Of a DNA stretch of 64,000 nt, positions 54,591 through 64,000 are shown in pieces. The notes beneath the pieces were generated by a model, which worked only from the letters and a program-made list of their open reading frames with translations, was not told the DNA's origin and ran no database searches. Made by a program: the position numbers and the translations under genes. The stretch's first letter is position 1. Each line of letters begins with the position of its first letter. The stretch is from Bacteroides fragilis (GTDB taxonomy: Bacteria; Bacteroidota; Bacteroidia; Bacteroidales; Bacteroidaceae): the NCBI RefSeq assembly GCF_002849695.1, contig NZ_CP018937.1:5132112-5196111 (forward strand). The letters run 5' to 3'.

Positions 54591-56581
54591 ATGGGAAAGA
54601 CTTACCGTAGACTGACTGAAGATGAAATTCTTCAGTTGAAGAGCCAGTCGTGTCTGGCTGATGACTGGAACCATGTTGCGGTCGCTGAAGAGTTCACAAC
54701 CGAATTTGTGCATCACACCCGTTTCTCGGGAGAGGTGAAACTGGGCGTTTTCCACTCGGACTTTATCTTGCCGGGAGGAATCAGGAAACATTCCGGGCTG
54801 AGGCATGTCACCTTGCACAATGTAATTGTGGGCGACAACTGTTGCATTGAGAATATCCAGAATTACATTGCCAACTACGAGATAGGAAACGACACTTTCA
54901 TTGAGAATGTAGATATTATTCTGGTGGATGGTCTGACTCAGTTCGGTAATGGAGTAGAGGCCGCCGTGCTGAACGAAACGGGAGGTCGCGAAGTGTTGAT
55001 CAATGATAAACTATCTGCTCATCAAGCTTATATTCTGGCTCTTTACCGGCACCGTCCGGAACTGATCAGCCGGATGAAGGCGATCACTGACTATTACTCC
55101 AACAAGCATGCTTCTGCGATGGGGACCATCGGCAGCCATGTGATGATTCTCAATACCGGTTCTATCAAGAATGTGCGTATTGGCGATTATTGCCGGATTT
55201 GCGGAACCTGCCGTCTTTACAACGGAAGTATCAACAGCAATGAAGCCGCTCCGGTACATATCGGGCATGGTGTCATTTGCGATGACTTTATTATTTCCTC
55301 CGGTTCTCATGTGGACGATGGAGCTATGCTGACCCGTTGCTTCGTTGGGCAAGCCTGTCAGTTGGGACACAACTACTCCGCTTCCGATTCCCTGTTTTTC
55401 AGTAACTGCCAGGGAGAGAACGGTGAAGCATGTGCCATCTTTGCCGGTCCGTATACCGTAACCCATCATAAGTCTACCTTGCTGATAGCCGGTATGTTTT
55501 CGTTTATGAATGCCGGCTCGGGGTCGAACCAGAGTAATCATATGTATAAACTGGGACCGATTCATCAGGGGACGTTGGAAAGAGGAGCTAAGACTACTTC
55601 CGATTCATACATTTTATGGCCGGCGCGTGTAGGGGCTTTTTCATTGGTGATGGGGCGTCATGTGAATCATGCCGATACCTCGAACCTGCCTTTCTCTTAC
55701 CTGATCGAGCAGCAGAATACGACTTATCTGGTGCCGGGAGTCAATCTGCGCAGTGTCGGGACTATCCGCGATGCCAGAAGTGGCCGAAGCGTGACAAACG
55801 TACGGACCCGAACCGTCTGGACTATATAAACTACAACCTTCTGAGTCCATATACTATCCAGAAGATGTTCAAGGGGCGCTCTATACTGAAAGAGCTGAAG
55901 CGGGTGTCCGGCGAGACATCGGAGATCTATTCTTACCAAAGTGCAAAAATCAAGAACTCTTCGCTGAATAGCGGCATACGCTATTACGAAATAGCTATCC
56001 ATAAGTTTCTTGGTAATTCCATCATTAAGCGTCTTGAGGGGATTAACTTCAGAGATAATGAAGAGATACGCCGGCGTCTGAAACCGGATACCGAAATCGG
56101 AGTAGGCGAGTGGGTGGATATTGCCGGTTTGATTGCTCCGAAAAGTGAAGTGGAAAAACTGATTACCGGTATCGAAAGTGGTGAGATCGATCGTTTGAAG
56201 AGTATGAATGCCCGTTTTGCCGAGATGCACGATAACTATTATACTTACGAATGGACGTGGGCTTACCATAAGATACAGGAATTTTATGGTCTGAACCCCG
56301 AAACCATTACAGCAAAAGATGTTATCGCTATCGTCCGTGCCTGGCGTGAAGCAGTGGTCGGACTGGACCGCATGGTGTATGATGACGCACGCAAGGAATT
56401 CTCACTTTCGTCTATGACGGGCTTTGGTGCCGACGGCTCACGCGATGAAATGAAGCTGGATTTCGGTCAGGTACGTGGCGATTTTGAGAGTAATCCGTTT
56501 GTCACTGCCGTGCTGCAACACATTGATGATAAGACTGCTCTGGGTGAGGAGCTGATTAACCGTATCGGGCAACTGGCGTGA
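54591..56581 (+). CDS. DUF4954 family protein with left-handed beta-helix, one frameshift
   Basis: The first frame (54591-55770) contains hexapeptide-like repeats (NVIVGDNCCIENIQNYIANY, VGQACQLGHNYSASDSLFFS) of the left-handed beta-helix fold, the second (to 56581) a helical C-terminus (EEIRRRLKPDTEIGVGEWVD). The join lies at about 55774, where GATGCCAG stands for an expected GATGCCCAG. Restored it has about 664 residues. The family resembles sugar-nucleotide acyltransferases but has no assigned reaction. It follows hflX by 24 bp. Confidence 0.82.
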
Positions 56582-56609
56582 CGGAATTACGAGCTACAAT
56601 ATATTTGCT

Positions 56610-59113
56610 ATGAAAATACACATTTTATTTGGAATGATCGGGTTCTTCCTGCTGACCGAATGTTGCCGGACAGCAGAGAAGAACCCTCGTTTTTATGATG
56701 CCGGTGTTTCTAAAGAGCTTGCCGATCATCGTAAAGCCGAGATTAAGAATTTGAAGTATGAACTCAGTTTCAGCATTCCACGGCAGAAGAAACACCTATT
56801 GACGGTGATATCACCTTGCGCTTCGACCTTGCTGCCGCTCAGGAAGTCCTGATTGATTTTCGTGAGGAGCGTGGAAAAATTAAAGAAGTCATTGCCAATG
56901 GAAAACCGGTAAGTGATGTGCGCTTTGAGAACGAACACATTATTCTGCCTGCTTCGCTGACAGCGAAAGGGGCGAATGACATACAGATTCGTTTCATTGC
57001 CGGCAATCAGTCGCTGAACAGGAACGATGAATACCTCTATACGTTGCTCGTTCCCGACCGTGCCCGTACCGTCTTCCCTTGCTTTGAGCAGCCCAACCTA
57101 AAAGCCGAGTTTACTTTAAAGCTTGAGGTTCCGGCCGACTGGAAAGCTGTTTCCAACACATACGTCCGGAGTGAAACAGTAGCCGGTGGCCGTAAAACCG
57201 TTTGTTTTGCACCGACCGAACCACTCAGTACTTATCTCTTTTCGTTTGTGGCCGGAAAATTGGAGCGACAGGAGTATACTCAGGACGGGCGTACTATCGC
57301 TGCCTATTATCGTGAGACTGACCCTAAGAAAATAGCACAGTTGGATATTGTTTTCAGACAAGTCATGGCATCACTTCACTGGCTTGAAGAGTATACAGGG
57401 ATCGCATATCCGTTTGCCAAATATGATTTCATCGTTCTTCCCGTTTTCAGTTTGGCGGAATGGAACATACAGGAGCTACCTTATATAATGATAACGGATT
57501 TTCCTGAGCGAACATCCCACTCCGGACGAGGAGTTGAACCGGCGGAATTGATTGCGCACGAGACCTCTCACATGTGGTTTGGCGATCTTGTAACGATGGA
57601 TTGGTTTGACGATGTATGGACCAAGGAAGTTTTTGCCAATTATTTTGCTGCCCGGATTGTCGAACCCTTATTTCCGGAGATCAATCATACCCTGAATAAG
57701 CTCAAGACTTTTAATGCCGCTTCTCTTACCGAGGACCGTACTTTGGGGACAAATGCCATCCGGCAGCCACTTTGATAATCTGCGTAATGCCGGCTGATCT
57801 ATGGGCAGATCATCTATAACAAGGCTCCCGTGATGATGGAGAAACTGGTTGACAGGATGGTGAAGCCAACTTCCGGAGTGGTATACAGGAGTATCTGAAA
57901 ACCTATTCGTACGCTAATGCCACTTGGGACGATCTGATTCGCATTTTAGACGGCAAGGCGTCCGAAGATTTGGCAACTTTCAGTGATGTGTGGGTGAACC
58001 GGAAAGGAATGCCTACGCTGAACTTCCGGATCGATGGACAAGAATTGGAGGTCCGTCAGAGTGATCCTTATAACCGTGGTTTGCTTTGGCCGCAGCGTTT
58101 TGCCGTCACTCTTTGCGGAGAGCGCGATTCGGTGTTGCGGGTGAATATGACAGATACTTTGGTTCGGATACAGCTTCCTTTTGTACCTTCGTTGGTGTTG
58201 CCCAATACCGATGGCAGAGGTTATGGCTTGTTCGTTCCCGACGAATCTGCTTTGAAGTGGCTGTTGGCACATTGGTGGGAGGTAAAAGACGATACGGCAC
58301 GCCAATCACTCTTGATGACACTTTATGAGAATTACCTGGCTAAACATATTTCGGCGGACGACTGGACAAACAGCCTGTTGGCAGGGCTTCCTGCAGAAAA
58401 GAACGCTCTGGTGGCGTCTACGGTGAGTGGTTATTTGGCGGTGCCATGCGGCGGGTAGCTCCGGCACAGATAGCAGAGGTTGAGGCGCGGGTCTACGCCA
58501 TTCAGCCGGAATCATCCGTTGCCTTCGTGCCGGGTGCAGTTGCTGCGTTATTTTATGCAGAATGCGACTTCACAACTATGGTGAAGGAACTTTATGCCTT
58601 GTGGCAGGAGCAATCGGACAAACGGTTGAACCAACAGGATTACACGACTTTGGCTTACGAACTTGCCATCCGCCTGCCTGCCGAAAGTGAACAGATATTA
58701 CGTACGCAACGGGCACGGATTGATGATCCGGACGCGTCTGCGCCAGTTCGATTTTATTTCACGGGCGGTCGTATCCGATACCGCACGGCTCGATACTTTG
58801 TTCAACAGCCTGCTTGTAGCGGAAAACCGGCGATAGAGCCTTGGACGGCTGCCGTGATACGTTATCTGAACCATCCGTTGCGCGAGGAGCAATCGGTGAA
58901 ATACATCCGTCCGGACTCGAGGTGCTGGAGGAAGTACAACGCACCGGAGATATTTTCTTTCCGAAAAACTGGGCCTCGCCTTGTTGGGCAATCATCTCAG
59001 TCGCCCGGCTTATGAAGAAGTGGTGCGTTTCCTGGACGGCCATCCGGATTATTCACCGCTTTGAAGAACAAGATATTGCAGGCTGCCTATTCCTGTATCG
59101 TGAAAACGATTAA
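56610..59113 (+). CDS. M1 family aminopeptidase, multiple frameshifts
   Basis: A lipoprotein-like or secretory start (MKIHILFGMIGFFLLTECC) is followed by M1 domains: N-terminal beta domain, catalytic domain with ELIAHETSHMWFGD and the second zinc Glu in WTKEVFANYFA, and a helical C-terminus. The frame changes at about 56783, 57442, 57496, 57542, 57775-57810, 57870 and again later; at several of these one missing base in a GG/GGG or CC run restores the family sequence. Restored length is about 840 residues. It removes N-terminal residues from peptides in the periplasm. The gene is counted as broken only in this sequence. Confidence 0.75.
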
Positions 59114-59130
59114 AATAATTCCCGGAATGC

Positions 59131-59233
59131 TTGACTTTGCCTGTCCGATGTTGTATCTTTGTCAACAGATTCATTACTTATATTCAAATTAGAATGCAGT
59201 AGAAGAGGAAGCCCGCAAAGCTTCCTCTTTTTT
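59131..59233 (+). ncRNA. Possible short transcript: promoter closely followed by terminator
   Basis: TTG (59131-59133) and TATCTTTG (59154-59161), 20 nt apart, form a good promoter. Some 40 nt later AAGAGGAAGC (59203-59212) pairs with GCTTCCTCTT (59220-59229) followed by a T run, a strong intrinsic terminator. The unit would give an RNA of about 65 nt without open frame. The terminator may instead simply serve the aminopeptidase gene. Confidence 0.35.
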
Positions 59234-59555
59234 GTACCCTTATCTCCCGGTGTCCCGAGCCGGGGGCTTTTCTGCTCTTTCCCCGGCTCTCCATGCCCTC
59301 GAGACCGTTGCTCCGTGATGTGAAGAGCCTGCTGTCGGCCCAAACAGACGGTTGCATTTGCCCGGAACAGACGGTTGCATTCCACAGAAATGAGCCTTTC
59401 TTCCGGAGAGGTCTCTTCTTCTTCGTAGAAACGCTCTCCGAACGTTAATAATAAGTAAATCCGCTCTTGACAAAATTCACCACTTTATTCATACTTTGGA
59501 AAACTATTCTTACCTTTGCCTCACTAACTAACATTACGTAATAAAATAAAGAGAT
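59234..59555. promoter_or_regulatory. Region upstream of fumarase
   Basis: No gene is seen. A -7 box TACCTTTG (59511-59518) lies about 37 nt before the fumarase start; no clear -33 element at the right distance. Confidence 0.4.
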
Positions 59556-61185
59556 ATGGCAACACCTCCGTTTAAGTATCAACCTATGTTCGAACATGGG
59601 AAGATAAAACCGAGTATTATCTGCTTACCAAAGACTATGTGTCAGTAAGCGAGTTCGAAGGAACACCTGTGCTGAAGGTACAGAAAGAAGGTCTGACAGC
59701 TATGGCAATACCGCTTTCCGTGACGTATCTTTCATGCTTCGCCGCTCACACAACGAGCAGGTGGCAAAGATTCTGAGCGATCCGGAAGCAAGTGATAACG
59801 ACAAGTACGTGGCATTGACTTTCCTGCGCAACGCTGAAGTGGCTGCCAAAGCGTGCTTCCTTTCTGTCAGGATACCGGTACGGCCATCATTCATGGTGAA
59901 AAAGGACAGCAGGTCTGGACCGCTTATTGCGATGAAGAAGCTCTTTCACTGGGTGTTTACAAAACCTATACGGAAGAAAACTGCGTTACTCACAGAACGC
60001 TCCGCTCAATATGTTGACGAAGTGAACACGAAGTGTAACTTGCCTGCCAGATCGATATCGAGGCTACAGAAGGCATGGAGTACAAATTCCTGTGTGTGAC
60101 CAAAGGTGGTGGTTCTGCCAACAAAACATATCTGTATCAGGAGACAAAAGCGATCTTGAATCCGGGTACTCTGGTTCCGTTCCTGGTTGAAAAGATGAAG
60201 ACACTGGGTACGGCGGCTTGTCCTCCTTATCATATTGCATTCGTAATCGGAGGTACTTCGGCAGAGAAGACCTGTTGACCGTGAAGCTGGCTTCTACTCA
60301 CTATTATGACGAGTTGCCTACTACCGGTAACGAATATGGTCGTGCATTCCCGATGTAGAACTGGAAAAAGAAGTACTTGCAGAGCTCAAAAGATAGGTTT
60401 GGGTGCGCAGTTCGGCGGTAAGTATCTGGCACACGATGTACGCATTCCGTCTGCCCGTCACGGTGCGTCTTGTCCGGTGGGCTTGGGAGTGTCTTGTTCT
60501 GCCGACCGTAACATCAAATGTAAGATCAATAAAGACGGTATCTGGATCGAGAAACTCGATTCTAATCCGGGTAGCCTGATTCCGGCAGAACTGCGTAACG
60601 CAGGCGAAGGTGATGTTGTAAAGATCAACCTGAACCAGCCGATGGCAGATATCCTGAAGGAGCTGAAATATCCGGTGGCTACACGCCTGTCACTGAACGG
60701 TACGATTATCGTAGGTCGCGACATCGCTCATGCCAAACTGAAAGAACGTCTGGATCGTGGTGAAGATCTGCCTCAGTACATCAAAGATCATCCGATTTAC
60801 TACGCCGGTCCGGCCAAAACTCCTGCCGGTATGGCTTGCGGTTCTATGGGACCGACTACTGCCGGACGTATGGACTCTTATGTGAACCTGTTCCAGGAAC
60901 ATGGAGGCAGTATGGTGATGTTGGCAAAAGGTAACCGTAGCCAGCAGGTGACTGATGCTTGCCAGAAACATGGGCTTCTACCTCGGTTCAATCGGTGGCC
61001 CGGCTGCTATCCTCGCCCAGAACAATATCAAGAGCATCGAATGTGTGGAATATCCGGAATTGGGTATGGAGGCTATCTGGAAGATCGAAGTAGAAGACTT
61101 CCCGCATTTATTCTTGTAGATGACAAGGGCAACGACTTCTTCAAGCAAATTAAACCCCGTTGCGGCTCTTTGCAGCAACAAATAA
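59556..61185 (+). CDS. Fumarate hydratase, class I, multiple frameshifts
   Basis: The protein starts MATPPFKYQPMF and shows the iron-sulfur class I fumarase landmarks: CVTKGGGSANKTYLYQ, GTAACPPYHIAFVIGGTSAE, YYAGPAKTPAGMACGSMGPT and the C-terminal KPRCGSCSNK (after correction). It hydrates fumarate to malate in the reductive branch used for succinate formation. Frames change at about 59600 (GGGG to GGG), 59706 (AAA to AA), 59865-60060, 60270, 60350-60400, 60970, 61100 and 61169 (extra T). Restored length is about 545 residues. Loss of this central enzyme is unlikely, which argues for sequence errors. Confidence 0.85.
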
Positions 61186-61239
61186 GAATATGGTGAGTGG
61201 TCATTAATATTGGTTATTTATCATGTTAACTCGAGTGAG

Positions 61240-61275
61240 AGGCGTCTGTATGCTGTGTTATACAGATGCCTTTCT
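61240..61275 (+). terminator. Terminator of fumarase gene
   Basis: AGGCGTCTGTAT (61240-61251) pairs with ATACAGATGCCT (61260-61271, one G-T pair), followed by TTCTT. Confidence 0.65.
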
Positions 61276-61318
61276 TATTATAAACACCTTAATCATTATC
61301 AGTAAAAACAATTCCCCG

Positions 61319-62460
61319 ATGGAACTACAGAAAAATCCTCAACACATTGTCTGGCTGGACGTTGTCCGTTTCGTTGCCATGTTTACCGTTGTCTGTTGCC
61401 ACTGCACGGACCCTTTCAACTTTTATCCGGGCACTGCCCCTAATATTGACGAAATCAAACTTTGGGGTGCCATCTACGGAGCATTGCTTCGTCCTTGCGT
61501 ACCGCTGTTCGTGATGATTACCGGAGCCCTGCTTCTGCCGGTGCGCGGCGAAGTCTCTGTCTTTTATAAGAAACGTATCCCCCGTGTTTTATGGCCATTC
61601 CTCATCTGGTCGGTCATCTACAACCTTTTCCCCTGGATTACCGGTCTGTTGGGCATCAAGCCCGAAATTATTCTCGACTTTTTCCCTTACTCGGGGAGGA
61701 AGTGATGCGCCAGTCGCTGTCCATCTCTTTGGATTACATTGCTCAGATTCCTTTTAATTTCTCCATTGTAGATGTACACATGTGGTATATTTACCTCTTG
61801 ATCGGCTTGTATCTTTATCTTCCCGTCTTCTCTGCCTGGGTGGAGAAAGCATCGGATAAGGCGAAGTTGTGTTTCTCGGTGCATGGGCTGTCACTCTGTT
61901 ATTGCCGTACTACAATCAGTTTGTAGCGCAATATCTTTGGGGAACCTGTTCATGGAATGCGTTCGGCATGTTTTATTACTTTGCCGGTTTCAATGGCTAT
62001 CTGTTATTAGGACACTATCTGCGTAACCTTGACTGGACGTTGGGTAAGATTCTGGCAATCGGTCTGCCAATGTTTGTGATAGGATATGCCGTTACCTTCT
62101 TTGGCTTCCGTTACATCACGGCTTTGCCGGAATACAGCGACGAGATGCTCGAACTCTTCTTCACTTACTGTTCGCTGAATGTTGTGATGATGACCATCCC
62201 GGTGTTTATGCTTTGCAAAAAGGTTAACTTCCGTTCGGAGGGAATCAAAAAGCGCTTGCCAATCTCACTTTGTGTGGTTTCGGTATCTATATGATACACT
62301 ATTTCTTTACGGTCCTTCCGTACTGTTGGTACGTACGTTGGGTGTGCCTCTGGGCATTCAGATACCGGTGGCGTCTGTCATGGCATTTGGTGTTTCGTGG
62401 CTGATCGTATGGGCTGTCTATCGTGTGCTGGGCAAGAAGGCGAAATGGATTATGGGATAA
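61319..62460 (+). CDS. Acyltransferase family 3 membrane protein, frameshifted
   Basis: The ATG at 61319 begins MELQKNPQHIVWLDVVRFVA, typical of the acyltransferase 3 family (WecH/OatA-like), with about ten membrane helices and the catalytic-type His in VVCCHCTDPF. These enzymes O-acetylate surface polysaccharides or peptidoglycan. Frames change at about 61698 (GGGGG to GGGG), 61873 (GG to G), 62259 (GG to G) and 62310 (GGG to GG). Restored length is about 381 residues. Substrate unknown. Confidence 0.78.
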
Positions 62461-62484
62461 AACAGTAATTAAAGCATATTATTT

Positions 62485-64000
62485 ATGAATCGTAAATCAA
62501 TACTATTAACAATCTTACTTTGTGTTACTTCTTTGACAATGGCTGCTCCGGTGACCGGCTTGTTGGAGCGCATAGACAAAGGAGCTTCGAAGAAGTTTAT
62601 TATCGAGCAAGTGAAGTCGGTACCGACTTTTTTGAACTCGATCAGAAGGGTGATAAAGTCGTTATCCGTGGAAACAATTACGTGAGTATCGCTACCGGGT
62701 TGAATTGGTATCTGAAGTATTATGCCGGTATCCACCTTTCCTGGAACGGAATGCAGGCAAAACTGCCGGCTGTGCTTCCTCCGGTGACAAAAAAAGAACG
62801 GAGAGAAACGACCCTGCCTTACCGTTATGATTTGAACTATTGTACTTTTTCTTATTCCATGGCTTTCTGGGATTGGGACCGATGGGAGAAAGAAATAGAC
62901 TGGATGGCTCTGCACGGCATCAATATCCCTTTGGCTGTGACCGGGGCAGAGGCTGTGTGGTATAACGTGCTTGATAAGTTGGGATATACCAAAACCGAAA
63001 TAAATGAGTTCATATCCGGTCCGGGCTTTTTTTGCCTGGTGGCTGATGAATAACCTTGAAGGCTGGGGCGGACCTAATCCGGATAGCTGGTATACACAGC
63101 AGATTGCTTTACAGAAGAAAATCCTGAAGCGTATGCGTGAATACGGCATCGAACCGGTCCTTCCGGGTTATTGCGGCATGGTGCCCATAATGCGAAAGAG
63201 AAACTCGGATTGAACGTATCCGATCCGGGAACATGGTGTGGCTATCGCCGTCCGGCATTTCTGCAACCAAGCGACCCGCGTTTTGAGGAAATCTCTTCTC
63301 TCTACTATAAAGAGCTTGAGAAACTATACGGGAAAGCTGACTTTTACTCCATGGACCCCTTCCATGAAGGAGGCAATACGGCAGGCGTGGATCTCGATGC
63401 GGCAGGTAAGGCTGTGATGAAAGCCATGAAGAAGGCCAATCCGAAAGCGGTTTGGGTGGCGCAGGCATGGCAGGCAAATCCACGTCCGAAGATGATTGAG
63501 AATCTGGGGCCGGTGACTTGCTTATACTCGACCTGACCAGTGAATGCCGTCCGCAGTGGGGAGATTCCACTTCCGAATGGTATCGCAAAAACGGATATGG
63601 ACAGCACGACTGGGTATACTGTATGTTGCTGAACTACGGTGGTAATGTCGGACTGCACGGAAAGATGGATAATGTGATCGATAATTTTTATCTCGCTAAA
63701 GCCGATCCGCACGCAGGTTCTACACTTAAAGGTGTGGGGATGACCCCTGAGGGGATAGAGAATAATCCTGTGATGTACGAACTGGTGATGGAACTGCCTT
63801 GGCGTGCAGAGCGGTTTACGAAAGAGGAATGGTTGAAGGAGTATGTGAAAGCACGTTACGGTGCAGATGATCCGGTGGTACAGGCTGCCTGGACCAAACT
63901 GGCGAACTCCATTTATAACTCACCGAAGAACCTGACGCAGCAAGGTACACACGAATCCGTATTCTGTGCACGTCCGGCGGAAGATGTGTACCAGGTGTCC
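62485..64000 (+). CDS. Alpha-N-acetylglucosaminidase (GH89, NAGLU-like), frameshifted and cut by window edge
   Basis: A signal peptide (MNRKSILLTILLCVTSLTMA) is followed by the GH89 N-terminal domain and catalytic domain: YRYDLNYCTFSYSMAFWDWD, WMALHGINIPLAVTGAEAVW, FFAWWLMNNLEGWGGPNPDS, YSMDPFHEGGNTAGVDLDAA. The enzyme removes terminal alpha-GlcNAc, for example from mucin or heparan-type glycans. Frames change at about 62620, 63025 (extra G), 63187 and 63510, nearly all in G/C runs. The C-terminal part lies outside the window. Confidence 0.85.

Overview
The window looks like a gut Bacteroides (or close Bacteroidales relative) chromosome. The evidence is SusC/SusD pairs, Bacteroidales-type promoters (TAnnTTTG at -7), RteC regulators, BfmA/BtgA and DUF5712 mobilization proteins, an IS1380-type transposase and DUF4374/DUF4954/DUF3876 proteins.

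Region 1 (1-6490) is a likely siderophore or iron-complex uptake locus. A methyltransferase, a TonB-dependent receptor and a truncated DUF4374 lipoprotein run leftward, divergent from an AraC regulator of the PchR/YbtA kind. A second SAM methyltransferase follows.

Region 2 (about 7190-29340) is an accretion island in the 3' end of a tRNA-Lys(UUU) gene (29325-29397, minus strand). Four copies of the tRNA 3' tail, GTGATCCGC(C/T)TGG, divide it into three tandem units. Unit 1 (about 7.2-12.3 kb) carries one operon of a HerA-type ATPase, a NurA-type nuclease and a DNA methyltransferase, joined by 4-base overlaps; this looks like a phage-defence or restriction-modification-like system that I cannot match to a named one. 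Unit 2 (about 12.3-25.2 kb) is a mobilizable element with integrase, relaxase genes, probable oriT and RteC/MarR regulators. Its cargo includes a 1300-residue STAND/NACHT-like protein followed by a 61-residue membrane protein. The start of the STAND protein and the end of the membrane protein share a short motif, the layout of NLR-effector pairs that signal by homotypic motif assembly. Unit 3 (about 25.2-29.3 kb) carries a Crp regulator, an SMR efflux pump, RteC and a second integrase next to the tRNA.

Region 3 (29.4-35.3 kb) is core genome: AI-2E-type permease, tdk, a repeat-containing protein, rsmI, a coiled-coil lipoprotein, a HAD phosphatase and marC.

Region 4 (35.3-53.2 kb) is a SusC/SusD shufflon. 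One complete SusC/SusD pair (minus strand) has its promoter and 5' end beside a tyrosine recombinase gene. Two SusC/SusD cassettes on the plus strand lack promoter, start codon and signal peptide. All three SusC genes carry the same 41-bp site containing the 17-bp palindrome CTGCAAAGACTTTGCAG, in inverted orientation between the expressed and the silent genes. Inversion would move the promoter and the first about 67 codons onto a silent cassette. An IS1380-type element sits inside the invertible segment.

Region 5 (53.3-64.0 kb) holds hflX, a DUF4954 protein, an M1 aminopeptidase, class I fumarase, an acyltransferase and an alpha-N-acetylglucosaminidase that runs off the end. All six are interrupted by single-base indels, mostly in G/C runs. 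This looks like sequencing or assembly error at low-quality sequence rather than six real pseudogenes.
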